Position numbers and translations under genes: made by a program. Of a DNA stretch of 64,000 bases, positions 12,141 to 24,316 are shown in pieces. Numbering within the stretch: the first letter of the stretch is position 1; each line of letters starts with the position of its first letter. The notes under the pieces were generated by a model, which made no database searches, was not told where the DNA came from, and saw only the letters and a program-made list of their open reading frames with translations. The stretch is from Carnegiea gigantea (taxonomy: Eukaryota > Streptophyta > Magnoliopsida > Caryophyllales > Cactaceae): contig JAKOGI010000008.1 in assembly GCA_029747015.1 (NCBI GenBank), positions 904,501 to 968,500 on the forward strand. The letters are read 5' to 3'.

Positions 12141-12874
12141 CACTGAGTGTGTTTTTTTATTCTTCATGCGTTTATAAATGGTTCAAAAACCGTAGGGGTA
12201 AGGGGGTTAGGCCGCTTGGGAAATGGGATGGGTCACTTCCAATGAGAAGAATGCAGTATATGCTGCCTAGACTTACATCATCAGTGAGCAGTGCTTAGAG
12301 GGATATAATAGAAGCTTCAGGGATCCCTAGGCAAATCATGGACCGTTTTTCTTTAAATAACACCGACTTTGCATGCATCCATGCCCACAAAGCATATCCT
12401 TCTCGCACAAAATATCAATTCTTACACAGAGACGAAGAAGAAACAAAATATAAAAAACCAAACAAAAGAAAATCTAGAGAACTCTCCATATATACAGAAC
12501 TACACCTGATTTTACAGCAAGCTGTGAACATCCTGAGAACGAGGGAGAAATTATTAGGCATTTTTTTTGATTTGGGGGGAGCCGCGGGGGGGGGGGGGTC
12601 ACAATCTAAGAACATAAAAATGAATTCATTATGACTTTACAAAAATAATGTAATTCTGGATTTTGTGTCCAGTACTGGCAGCTTGAATTACCATGTTCCA
12701 GAACCCAGACATCCATTACTGGTCAGCAATAGATCAGCTTCTGCATCTGTCTGAGGTTCCTGCCAACACCCAAATCATACAGCTAACAACGCCAATCAAC
12801 CTTTCTGACATTGAAAGAGTGCTGCTAGTCGGGATCATATGTACTGTTGAAGGCTAGAGATGCTGTGAAGCTCT
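12141..12874. other. Intergenic DNA and RGLG 3' UTR
   Basis: No gene is seen. The part nearest 12874 is the probable 3' UTR of the minus-strand RGLG gene. A run of 13 G lies at 12586-12598. Confidence 0.5.
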
Positions 12875-14727
12875 TCAATAAAGCCTTATTCTAGTCTGGA
12901 TTGCACGTCGACAAATAGGGCAAGCATCGAGAAACTCTCCACAGTCACAGCATGTCTAGACGAGAGTATCCATAAGTCAGGTAGAAGTTCGAATGAACTC
13001 CTCTGTAAGATAACAAAGGTCAGTGTAAGTGGATAGATTACCTGATGCCCACAACCGAAAGCCATATCCTTGCGATTGGTGATGCAAATGGGACAAAGCT
13101 GCTCAAGTTTATGAAAACACAAAGATTCCAATATTAGTATTGTCCAATAGCCATTTACAGAAGAGGTCATAGAGTCAAGTTAATGCTTTGCAATAGTCAT
13201 CACAGAATATGCCAAATAACACCTGCATCAGAGGAACCGAGATTGCCTGGGCATAGCAGCCCCATTTCCCCACAGCAATCAATGGGATTGGCTTCATTCT
13301 AGCCTGGTTCCATATCCCATAGAACCATAGCACAACCCCCCCCCCCTCCCCCCAACAACCAAAGGGTAGGGGGGTAGGCCGAACATACTCACCCTTCCAG
13401 CTCCAGGTCTGTTGGGCCCAGCCAAAAGAAAACAAAAAATGGATTACTGCAGCAGATGTCACTGGCAGTGTTTTTGGATGGGGAAATTTTGGGGGGGGGG
13501 GGGGAGGGGAGTAGTCACTTCAATATGTTTGAAAATGCAAATTAAACTGGAAAGGATAGGAAAATGAAGATCAATTCCCAGATTTTCCTCCCTCCCAATT
13601 TGGTAGAATTGTGAAGGAAGATCAGCCATGGCTTATTTCCCTTACCTTCTTTTTCAATTATAGACCAAATCTAGGCAAGAAAGATATATTTTTTTTTTAT
13701 TTGGTTTCCCACCCATCAATCAAAACCCAAAAAATAAACAAATAAAATGTTGATATTTTCCTTTCAGAGCTCTTCTTTTCCTCCCCCTTAACCCCCCCCC
13801 CCCCCAATTTTCTCTATTCTTTCAATGACCACTCCGAAGTCCAAACAAGCTGTTAAAAGAACAAGTGGTCTAACAATTGCAGAGCAGAGGATACCTGGTT
13901 GTCATAAGCAGCGGTCGGGGAAGGAGCTGGAGCTGAGTCGCTGTAAGCAGAAGTTGAGGTTGAACTTGCACCAACTCCAGTATCATGCTCGGGATAAGCA
14001 GGACGACCCTGGTGAAAGCTGCTGGCACGGGAATAAGGTTTTGAGCCGCCTCCAGAGGAAGCAGTATTGTACCTGGGTGGTGGTAGAGGAACCCTCTCTG
14101 GGCAATGCCCAGTTCGACGGCTGCTTGAACAAGCAGGCAAATTATCCATGAATCACATTTTGTAAGCTAAAAGATAACGATCACAGAGAATCAGATTATT
14201 ACCCCAATATGCCAAGCTCAATAGTGGCATTATACTGGGAAGGTATTTCCATCAAGGCTGCAAGTGCAAATTCGGTTTGCTTTCTTGATGCATCAATATT
14301 CTTTGACATGATTTGTGTGAAGTTCACAAACTAAACATTGAAAATGTGGAAACATATTTGAGTTGCGAGAAAATGAAAGGATTATCGGTGAGCCATCAGA
14401 ACACCTATTGCTTACTTGGAAATTATCAAAAGCCCGAGCAGGGATGTTATCATCGAACTCTCTCATCATGTCCCATGGGCCATCTCCCACTCCAACAAGA
14501 ACTATTGACAAGGGATATTTGCTGCAATTTAATAGGAGTAATTTAATAAGAGATCAGAAACGATTGGTTAGTACAGTTGATTATTAGACTCACCTAGCTT
14601 CGACTATTGCATCAATAGTCCTCTGTTCTTGTGGGCTAAGCTGGCCTGCCTCTGTGTCAACGCTCCGCGTAACCTGATGTGGTATGGAAGACACTTCAAG
14701 ATCAATATCCAACAGCAAGTTGATCCA

Positions 14728-14758
<31 letters not shown>

Positions 14759-17129
14759 GGTTCATTGAGTATATTGAATCCAATGAATTTTTGCATTTTT
14801 CAAGCAAGCTTGCATAGGCGTCTTAGTTGGGAAGTTTCAATATATCAAAAAATATTGTTGTACAGTAAAACATCTCTACAGTTGCAGGAGGAATTAAAAG
14901 TAAATCACGAATACAAGAGTAATAGTGTAGCCTATCACACTTAAAGGAAACAGAAGAGTACAAATGTAGATTTTGCTTAAACATGAGGAAAGATGATGGC
15001 CCCCACTATTTATTTATATCAAATGGATATAACGCCCAAATGTCCAAAAAGAAGAGTCCAAGCCCATGCCATCTTTATTTAAACTTGAGGAAGTCACACT
15101 GTTCACCCAAAAAATCTGCAAGTATCCATTCATGATTCCCATTTCCCACTCACACGGTATGCAATTCTATCCTAATTCAATATTCTCTCTCTCTAGAATC
15201 AGAGTCTTCTCTATCTAGAATTCTCCTTGAGCATCCAGGAGCTTATCCCTCCAAACCCTGGGGGCAGCTCATGTGTTAGTCTCCCTGGTTGGCCCAACAT
15301 CTCCACTGCTGTCATCAGCCAATCTTGCTCAACCCTGAAGACTCAACACTGATCGTGTGACTACCTGAGTTCCACCTCTCATCCAAATACCCAAAACAAA
15401 TAAAGTAGCTGATATGATATAAAGTTCAGTAGTTCACTATCACTAAAGGTATGTGTAAATTTAGTTTTCGTCACTAGGAAAGTTAAATAGATGTATAGGA
15501 GCACATCCTTCTGTTGACAAATACTGAAAATTTAAGGGAAAAAAAGGCACCAACTTATATGAGTTACCTGACCATCAGCAATAATCAGCAAGACATGATA
15601 CTGTCCACCACTTTGCTCAACAATAGTCATGGCCATTTCGATACAAGGGGCAAAGGAAGTTGGTCCTGTCATTGCAAGATTTCAGCCAGTAAATAACTGA
15701 TCCTTCTTTATTTGTTCAAAGGGCGTGGCTGGATGAAATTCTTACCTGCCAGCCGAAGCTGAGGGACTAGCTCTTTGTACCGTGACAATACCTCCTCAAA
15801 CCCATGGCAATATCTCTCATCATTATAGAAACTGAAGACATCTTGGTCATGAGTTGATGCTATAAAAACAAGGAAAAATAAGTGATTATGGAAGAATAAT
15901 CTCAAGGCATTAGATGACAAAGTTCAATAAAAACGAAGACTAATTGATTATAGGTGAATAATACCATCTCCAAATCCAAAACACGGAATCAGGTTATCCT
16001 CATCGAACGCAGATAGAGTTTTCCCAATGATTGATATTGCCTGTTCATAGGGATTTAGATCACTTCCAATATGATGCAGACTTCGCCGGTTGAACGACTT
16101 GGCACCTGGTTTGGAGTGGGGCTCGATCAAAATGCAGTATATGTTGGATTTTTTATTTGCGGAACCCAAAATAAAAAAGGTGTTGTCGAAATTAATTAGG
16201 AGGCAGTATAGAAAAGGATAGGATGGGACCTGTCCATTCATTGCTCTTTGTAAAGTCAATGCCAACAATCAGATTGGAAGACTCAAGCCCAGCTTGTGCA
16301 AGTGCTGCAGTGACCTACAGAGAAGTCAAAATATAGTTCATCCAATTTTTCCAGTACAACAAAATATGAATGATCACTATCTATGTACATTTCTTAAAAC
16401 CACTGGCAAAACTCTTTGGAATTTCCAGTAAAACTTCACACCAACGTAGATTGGTTTACAACTTACAAGCATACACAATAGGATTTCTTCAGTATCCCCA
16501 TCTATTCACCAACTTCCCAGAGAACCTATTCAATTCTCCATGTATAACTAATGTCCAAGCTTCAATACCCAACAAGACCAACTAGTAATACTACTTGACC
16601 TCTTCATTTCACCTCAAGCACCAAAGATGAGAATTTGACACTTCTAAATGGATATAAACGCTTGGTCAACCATATCTAGAAAAGCATGTAGACTTTTAGA
16701 AAACAAGCAAGACATAGCCGCATGTCTACCTATCAGGTGCTTGGCACTCTAACATCGGTTTGGATTGATTGCCATTTCACCATTTTGCAAATAAGATAAA
16801 TATACTTTCACAAAGTAGAAGCAATTGTACAAGAACTAACTAACCTCATCTAAGGTCCGGTAATTATCCGCAATCCTTGAGTATTTTCTCTCAAGCCTCT
16901 TGTTGGACCGGGCATTATTCACAGGTGGAGGAGCCGAGTAGCTATGAGGTGTAGGAGAAGGCGCGTACTGAGTATGATGTGGAGTGTAAGGCGTTTGAGG
17001 CATGTATCCTGGCTGTGATGGATACGGTGAAGTCGGTGGGTACCCATGGTGATTGCTAGAATGACTCCCATAGGATGATGATGACATTGATCTCTTTCTC
17101 CGCGAACTTTTTGAACTACCACTGCCCAT
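12875..17129 (-). CDS. RGLG2: RGLG-type RING E3 ubiquitin ligase (copine/vWA plus RING)
   Basis: RGLG proteins are membrane-anchored E3 ligases with roles in K63-type ubiquitination, hormone signalling and stress responses. Eleven exons join in phase: 17129-16845, 16314-16230, 16105-15965, 15859-15746, 15665-15568, 14673-14594, 14521-14416, 14330-14203, 14120-13895, 13098-13042 and 12955-12875. They give 466 aa, close to Arabidopsis RGLG2. The N terminus MGSGSSK has Gly2 and Ser6 for N-myristoylation. A Ser/Tyr/Pro-rich stretch covers residues 10-80. The copine/von Willebrand A domain (about 95-345) carries the metal-site residues D115, T117, S119. The C-terminal RING is complete: C423, C426, C437, H439, C442, C445, C452, C455. 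RGLG1 and RGLG2 cannot be told apart here. Confidence 0.93.
14729..14758 (+). repeat. Composite (C)21(A)9 homopolymer in an RGLG intron
   Basis: Twenty-one C are followed directly by nine A. This is the longest of at least fourteen C or G runs of 11 or more bases in the window. It lies in the intron about 55 bp upstream of the RGLG exon that begins at 14673 on the minus strand. Confidence 0.9.
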
Positions 17130-18130
17130 GATTGCTCCTTCTGCAATGCTCCAAATCCAAACTACAACAAACCGAAAATAATAGACCAATAGGGCCAAAA
17201 CTATCAACCAGAACACCTGAAAAACCATACAAAATCAAACATCTGAGGTTTGTTCCAGAATTACAGTCTTTGTCAGAGCCTGATCAACCACCATTAGGCT
17301 TGAAGATCTCGCAGCCCAGAGCTTACCATGAAACTGATACCCGGATAATGTTGCGCACAAAAACTGTTTCAAAAAATTTTATCAGACCAGGTATCATAGA
17401 AGAAGAAGCAATCCAAAGGGGACAAAAGAGACAACGATGGATATAGCCACAAAGAAAGCTTCAACAAAGACTTTCTCCGGGTCTTTTATTATGATTTTTT
17501 TACGAAGTCTATGCCCTTCTACCTAAAAGTATTCAATAATTCCCCCCCCAAAAAAAAAAAACCCACCAAAAACTCCCTAGGAGCATGAAGCACATTGAAG
17601 GCTGGCTTCAATAACATAGACACGTAAACCAGCAGCAAAATCCAACAAGTCAAATCATTCATCAATTCAACACTAATTTTACCTATTCTAATTATCAATT
17701 CTCGAGCTTTTATCCTTCATCACGCAATCTCACATGCATCAATTCGGTCAAATACCAACCACTTCTGCTCAAATTCAAAATGTACCAACTTTTTTTTCAT
17801 TAAAATAAACAAACTAAGATTATCACAATAATAAACAACGGATAAATTAACCAAGGGGAGAAAAAAAGATCGCTAGTCGTAATCAACAGATTCGCTCTCA
17901 TCGTTTTAACAACAAATTCACAGAATTACAACCCAAAAAAAAAAAAAAAAAAAACACGAACTAAATCGTCGAATTCCCAAATTTAGGGTTGAGAAAAGTA
18001 AAATTGAACTCAAACAATTTGATTTCACTGACCTGATTGCAATGGAATTGCGATTCAACTGAGAGAAATCGCAACTTCAGAAGATGAGAGGAGTGATTGA
18101 AGTGTTGAGCGAGTTGAATTTTAGAGTGAG
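17130..18130 (-). promoter_or_regulatory. RGLG 5' UTR with a leader intron
   Basis: Read on the minus strand, a consensus donor CAATCAG|GTCAGT lies at 18033/18032 and an acceptor CATTGCAG at 17141, 12 bases before the start codon. A roughly 890-bp intron therefore splits the leader. The non-coding first exon is about 18033-18120. Leader introns often raise expression of plant genes; that role is inferred here. Confidence 0.65.
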
Positions 18131-18289
18131 TCAATTATTAGATTCCAAAATTTCAATGCCTTTTAGCTTTTGATAGTTTGTCATTTTCGTTTTATTTATT
18201 TATTTTTTTCTTCTCTTCAGGTTGGTTTACTTTTTAAGAACTTCACGTGATCTAAAATTTCTTGCCGCTGTATTTGCTTCCCGTTAATA

Positions 18290-19040
18290 CAGGCATATGA
18301 AATACGGCTGACCAAAAAAATCGAGTATTCAGATTCAGACTGATTTGAATTCGGTTAGGATTTATATTTGGATCTGGTTAAATTGAATCCAAGACTGGTT
18401 TCGGAATCCTGAAATCAATTGTAACCGGGTCCTAAAAATTTGAAATCGAAATCAGACCTGTTAGCCGATTACCCAATCCAATCAGGTTTTTTTTTTTAAA
18501 GTGTCTCAGTTACCAGTTGACATCAGGTATTGTTCTTCCAATGTTGTCATAATTTCCGGCTATACATTGATATTATTAAATCATTTTGTTAATGTATAAT
18601 ATTATGAGAAGATAGTATTTTTTTATATTTAGATGAAATGAAATGCTGTTTATTAGCTAACTAATTAGACTTTAAAGTATGATAAATGTCTAGTTGCCAC
18701 TTTTGGCTGCCACTTTATTAAATTTGATTTTGAACGATCGATTAGCTAGCTTGTTGGGTGCATCGATTAACTAGCTTGTTGGGTGTACTGATTATCTCAC
18801 AACCACAAGCCAAAAATTTAAATGAAATAAAAACAAAATAGGAAAAAATTAGAAACCAGGTACACGATTCTAGACCCGGTCCCAACTGATTCTGGGGCCG
18901 GTTCCAAAAGTCTTGGACCTATTCCAACCGGGATCGGAACCGCGTTTAGATTTTTGGACCCGGTTCCAACCAGGACCAAAATCCAGTATAGATTTTTGGA
19001 CCAGATACTTAATCCTGCTCAACCGTACGGAAGCAACGGA
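18290..19040. repeat. Degenerate CCGGTTCC/GGACCGG-rich repeat, possible non-autonomous DNA transposon
   Basis: Two blocks (about 18310-18490 and 18860-19020) hold many variants of GACCCGGTTCCAACC and its complement, separated by AT-rich DNA. No long open frame is present. This texture is common in decayed non-autonomous hAT-like elements and in interspersed plant repeats. Ends and target-site duplication could not be placed. A local duplication of TAGCTTGTTGGGTG lies at about 18746-18785. Confidence 0.4.
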
Positions 19041-19694
19041 GTGGGGCTATTGATTTTATTTATATTTGGTTGGATGAGCTCGAAATTAAATAAACTTAGG
19101 CATGAAGTAATGTGAAATATTTCTTAATAAGACTACCTCGGGTAAATTTATTTTGATTCGACATATTAAGTTATACATGATTTTAATCATGCACATTGCT
19201 GATTATTTTCAAATAATTTATTGTGAGTTGGTTTCATTCAAAATATACCACTATTTTATTGTACGCTTAAATTTTACGCGTGTGGACATATGAAAATTTA
19301 ATGAGGATGGACTCAGATGGTATGCCTGTGTATTAGTGAATTCAATGACTACCGTTGGAAAATTTATTTTGTTATTTTGGTTATGTGCTTGTTTGAATTT
19401 TATGTCTATTGTATATTTCATATGGTTTTAATTAATGAATTCATAATTTATTTTAAAATTAGTGACAATTAATTGATTTATCAAACAATTAAGTTTATAC
19501 ACGAAGGATTATTTATATATGCATCTAAACAGGAAGAAACGTGGGGCTGAACAACTACATTTGTTTTTTTTTTTTTTTTTAGGGGGAGTTTGTTGACCCC
19601 TAATAAATCATTTTAAGTTAACTTTGAAACGATTCACTTAATTTGTATAATACATTAATAAAAAGAATTAAAAAATATAGGTGATGATAAGTAA

Positions 19695-19877
19695 GAAGGG
19701 GAGCCTTGGAGTAATAGTAAAGTTGTCTCCGTATGACCAAAAGGTCACGGGTTCAAGCCTTGGAATCAGTCACTGACAAAGTCAGGTTGGCTGTCTACAA
19801 TTCACCACTTGGGATGGGGCCCTTCCTCGCATCCGGCATAAACGCGAGACGCTTATGCACTAGACTGCCCTTTATTT
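19695..19877 (+). mobile_element. Au-type SINE with target-site duplication
   Basis: The 183-bp body carries the features of the plant Au SINE family: a 5' GAGCCTTGG, TAGTAAAGTTG in the tRNA-like head, an RNA polymerase III B-box-like GGTTCAAGCC at 19750-19759, an inner GGGGCCCTTCCTCGC-like block, and a 3' end CACTAGACTGCCCTTTATTT. It is flanked by 16-bp direct repeats, AGGTGATGATAAGTAA (19679-19694) and AGGTGATAATAAGTAA (19878-19893), differing at one base. That is the mark of LINE-assisted retrotransposition. The family name is from memory of the consensus. Confidence 0.88.
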
Positions 19878-19893
19878 AGGTGATAATAAGTAA

Positions 19894-21132
19894 CTTGAAA
19901 GGGGAAAAACCTTAACAAAAAAAGAACTGATCATTTGACTCACTCAAAAATTCTAATTCTATAATAAACTAGTAGTATACCTCCTGTGATGCAAGTACTT
20001 ACTTAAATCTTATAATAAAAACCTTTTATACTACCTAATGTTTGATTATATGTAATTAATCTTTTAATGCAATCAAGTTTATAATTGTGTACCTTATTTG
20101 GTTGTGTGAAAATATTGTAATAAAATAACTATTTTGTAATTATGATTACCACAAATTAAGTAATCATGATTACATCAAAAAGGTGATTGCATTACATTGT
20201 CAGTACATTACATCCAACCAAACGTTACATTATTGTGTATATTATTTAGAAAATTACTTGATTTTAAACTTTTTGGTCAAAAACATTGTAAAATAAATAA
20301 GATAATTTTTTTTAATAATTAAGTGGGTGCTTATTTTATATTTATATTTCACACGAAATAAGATATAAGAATTAGCATAAATAGATAGACAAAATCCTAA
20401 AAAGGAAAAACAATCGTCTTCAACTACCAACAACCATGCAAGATTTGGACAGCTAATGCGAAGAAGACAAATGAACTGGGCACTGACAGGCATGAAGAAG
20501 TGCACTACTTTGCCTCTTCTAAATTTGCCCATTCTAGCAATGAAAATCATCCGAATCTCTTCATTTTTAAGGAATACTATTAATTCTACCCTACGTCTTT
20601 TGATTTTGTCAATTCGGATCCTACAAGAATTAGATTCTGTCGAATTGATTTCTTATAATGATCTTCAGTTTACATTTTTATTATGAACTTTTTAAAAAGA
20701 ACGGATGAGTGATAGTGTACGAAAAGTCATACATTATAATTATTATATAAAGGAAAAAAGGGAATGAAGTATAGGACATTACATACGTCAAATATACCAA
20801 TAGAGATCTTAATCACTATGATAAAATCTCATTGATACTAAAGTTTGTTATTTATCAATTTACCAACCATCATTCCAATTAGTATTCAAAGTAAAAAAAT
20901 TGGCACACAATTTTGAAAATAATAATGGCCAAACTTTTATGAAAGAGCTAAAGGCAAATTTCCAAATCCTTCCCCCCCCCCCAAAAAAAACATTCGTTAT
21001 GGTCATAGTTTAAAATAAATTAATATTTTTTAATACTAATATGCCATACATATTAGAATCTTACTATACAAATCAACTAGATAATTTTATCCTAACATTT
21101 TAGTGCAATGTTCGGAAATTTTTGAAATCAAC

Positions 21133-21135
<3 letters not shown>
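19894..21135. other. Gene-free AT-rich DNA
   Basis: No gene recognised. Small frames at 20254-20686 on both strands look like chance. A C11/A8 composite run lies at 20972-20990. Confidence 0.5.

Positions 21136-21190
<55 letters not shown>
21136..21190. repeat. (TA)n microsatellite
   Basis: About 27 uninterrupted TA units. Long TA tracts are common and highly variable in plant genomes. Confidence 0.95.
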
Positions 21191-21196
<6 letters not shown>

Positions 21197-21313
21197 TGTG
21201 ATCTTCTAGGCAAAGATTGTCTAAATTTAGTTGTCAACACGAAAGATGAATTTTTTTTTATTTTTTAAAGGAGTGGGTTGTTTTCTTTTGGGTTAAGAGT
21301 AATACGAGTATTT

Positions 21314-21425
21314 GTCCGCCCCGGGTACGAATCCCGCCGGAAGCGGGGATTAGCCTTATGCGATCACCTGCTTGATATGAACAGGCCTATGAGCCCGGTC
21401 CCCCCTCCCCCTGCTCCCAAAAAAC
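21314..21425 (+). mobile_element. 5'-truncated tRNA-derived SINE with perfect 19-bp target-site duplication
   Basis: The insert is GC-rich in AT-rich surroundings, ends in an A-rich tail (CTCCCAAAAAAC), and lies between exact copies of AAGAGTAATACGAGTATTT at 21295-21313 and 21426-21444. Near its 5' end GGGTACGAATCCCGCC resembles a tRNA B box and T-arm, but no A-box region precedes it, so the copy is truncated. The sequence differs from the Au-type copy at 19.7 kb and from the intronic copy at 44.3 kb. The perfect duplication suggests recent insertion. Confidence 0.85.
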
Positions 21426-22382
21426 AAGAGTAATACGAGTATTTTGAGACCAGTGGAATCAAACTTTTGTCATGTGAGCTTTCATGCAGCTTTATGTCGT
21501 CCACGAAAAACAGTGATTAGACGGACAGAAATTTGAGTGATTTTGTTGCGTGTCATTTTCTTCAATAGGGCAGCGTTAATCCTCGCGAAAATACATGGAA
21601 ATTTCAATTATATAATACTTGGATAATTCTATAGGTGAGGACAATCATTGAATTGGAGCCTATCTTCAGTTGTTGCGAGATTGAACATTGTGGGTCCACA
21701 ATTTAGGACAATTGTCGTTGTGCGATTAGCTGGAATTCTCAAGGAGTGCCCAGTAGGTGCCTGGTGTTAAAGTGCCTAAATTTTTTGTCGGTTTGGTAGA
21801 AGTAATTTAATTTTTGACCATATTTTATTATTTAGGCTGTGTCCGTTAAACAAAATTTGAAGGGAGTGTGAACAGTTTAATCAAACTAGGTGACTACCGA
21901 TGGTCATGATTTTAAATATTTGGTAAGCTGGTGATTGAAATAGGAATAGAGATTAGTGTGAAGCCTCTATTGAAGCAATTTGTTACAGCAATTACATTTG
22001 CAATTCAAACTGTTCCCTACTTCCTTCCCTTGTGTTTATGAAACGTATAGTCCATAGTTGGTAAAACATGTAATATCTTGTAAAATAATTAATCACTATA
22101 AATATAACTAGGTTGGTCATTTATTTTATTAGAGTTGATCTATAGTGGTTTCCAAAAAGACGGAACTATCCTATCACATATTTTTATTCACAAGACTAAA
22201 ATCTGATACCATTCCTAAAGAAAACAGGTGCCAAAATATTCAAACCAACTTGTATTAGATCAAAAAATATATTTAAATAACTATTATTAAAAAAAAGTAT
22301 GTTAATAAAAATTTAATATTAATGTATGTTGTGATTAGGATTACTCTTATAGCTTATGCTCAAAATTCATATGCACTAGTAA

Positions 22383-22646
22383 GGCCCTGTTCTTTTCATT
22401 GGTAAATTCTAACTTACCAACTTCGACTCACTTCAATCTATTTCACGAACTTTAATAAAAAAAATATTAATTTCAACCAACTTTAATCCATTATTTTAAC
22501 CAATTTCTACCCATCATATAAAAAATATACCAACTTTAACCTATTTCAACCTATTTCAAAAAAATATATACTTCAATTCACTTTAATTCATTTTAACCAA
22601 ATTCATCTATTTTTCAACTCCTATTTTTCACCAAAAGAATAAGCCC
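22383..22646. mobile_element. Tourist-like (PIF/Harbinger) MITE, TAA target site
   Basis: A 264-bp non-coding element begins GGCCCTGTTCTTTT and ends CAAAAGAATAAGCCC, which are imperfect inverted repeats. It is flanked by TAA on both sides (22380-22382 and 22647-22649), the 3-bp target duplication typical of PIF/Harbinger. The interior is made of repeated CAACTTTAACC/ATTTCAACC units. Confidence 0.7.
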
Positions 22647-22954
22647 TAAGAATCATCTGTAGAGAAAATGAAAAACGTTATCACAAAAGTTGACTTTGAG
22701 GAGACATGAGCAAATGGTGTCTCCTCCTCTTTCAATCTCATGATAAAGAGGATAATGCTTTTTTTTTGGGGGGTTGGCTGAGCCAAAAAGAGATTAATGC
22801 TTTGCATGTTCTTCAAGCCTCATTGTGGTTATTGCTGACTCGCGAAGCAATAAAAAGAGTAGACCAAAATGGCCAGTGAAATTAGAAAACTCTAGAGAGA
22901 GAGGGAGAAAAACTCTGGAGAGAGAGGTGAACATTTAAAGAGAGAAGAATTTCT

Positions 22955-23980
22955 ATGAAGAAGTCCCCTGACAAACTTATACCCCTCTTCAATGTTGCTC
23001 AGCCAACCACCCAACCCAGCCTTAATGAGATAGTTCCATCGGCTCCCCAGCTCTCAATCGCCTTTACCTTCATAGTTACTCAATGGTGGTTTCAACCCCT
23101 CCCAGTAATTACCCATCTTGACTTTGTGTCCGTAACCGCTAACCATTTCATATTCAAAGAAGAAATTTGCCTTATCTTCTCGCATTCTACAACCGATCTA
23201 GCAGATAATCTCCTCATTAATGAAGGAAATGATAACCAGCCATCATCTCAACTTTCGATCTGCACCCAAATCGACCATTACTTGCCGAAAGTACCCCTTG
23301 GCCTCTACCTTATTTATGCGGCACAAAATGGATTCACCCACAACTAGATTAGGGACGAAAAAGTGCGAAAATTATCTTTTCGACGCTTGGTGGGTATTAA
23401 CTACTCCGATCTATACAAATCTGCTAGTTCAGAAAAGATCTATGAGTTCAATCAAGCGCCTAGCAGTAAAGCTATAACCATAGCAGCATTCGAGTATGAT
23501 TTTGGCAGATTAATGCAATTCACACCCAAACCAGTGGGCATTCTCAGTAACTTACCATGGATGTGGCTATTACTACCCGAATTTAAGTGGATTATAGTCG
23601 AAGATCTCCGCCTTCCATGTGATATTCCCCCTTTTATTCTCTCCTTAATGATGATATGCTTGGACTGTCATGGAGAAACTAGGAACCATATGCTTCCTGT
23701 GTATTTAATTTTCAGATGTGTTTGTGTCACGATGAAGTCTCTTACTCTGGCTTATGTTAGCAGTTGGTGGACTAGTATAAATATGTATGTTGTAGCAACA
23801 CAGATCAACCAACCTGACCACAGCATTTTTCAGTCCATCACCCCAGTGTCTATGAACAATTCCTCACCAACATCCCCCCTTTCTCTAGCCAACAGCCCAA
23901 ATGGTAGTCCTAACCACAACGATAATGTTCCCATTACTGCTCATACCACCCAACCTGGAGAGTTACCTCTGTTGGATTGA
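22955..23980 (+). pseudogene. LINE 5' reading frames of unknown function
   Basis: Two successive frames, 22955-23347 (130 aa) and 23363-23980 (205 aa), lie between the 5' end of the LINE and its DUF4283 region. The second ends in an Asn/Ser/Pro-rich tail with TSPLSLANSPNGSPN, like a disordered linker. I see no domain I know. A single shift between them would join them, so they may be the broken N-terminal part of ORF1. Confidence 0.45.
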
Positions 23981-24316
23981 ATTCGACCTCATTATCATTG
24001 CCAACCTAATTCAGCCAGAACCAGCCCCTATGTCAATGCCCTCAAATATGGTATGAGAAGTAATGGTAATTCTCAAATCCCCTCACCTGAACTAAAATTT
24101 TGTTCTCAATTTTCAGGAGATAACCCTTCAGGGATCCTTTCCATAACACAGACTGCACACCTTCCTGGTTAGTCCGAAGCTGAACTTCCCTTACCCCAGC
24201 ACCCACAACCCAGCCATTTGGAGGAGTTATCAGCATGTTGTTTGATTGAAAAAATATGGGGGGCCCTATTCCGATCCCTGCCATTGCCCACAAAACCAAA
24301 CAAGACTGACATTTTG

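Noticed and set aside
13825..14151. 108-aa plus-strand frame
   Set aside because: It lies antisense to the RGLG exon 14120-13895, which is confirmed by family similarity and phase.
17130..17228. Upstream in-frame extension of RGLG (hydrophobic MVFQVFWLIVLALL start)
   Set aside because: It reads through a good acceptor (CATTGCAG at 17141) into the leader intron. MGSGSSK is the conserved, myristoylatable start.
23363..23980. Independent host gene for the 205-aa frame
   Set aside because: It lies inside the LINE bounded by its target-site duplication, so it most likely belongs to the element.
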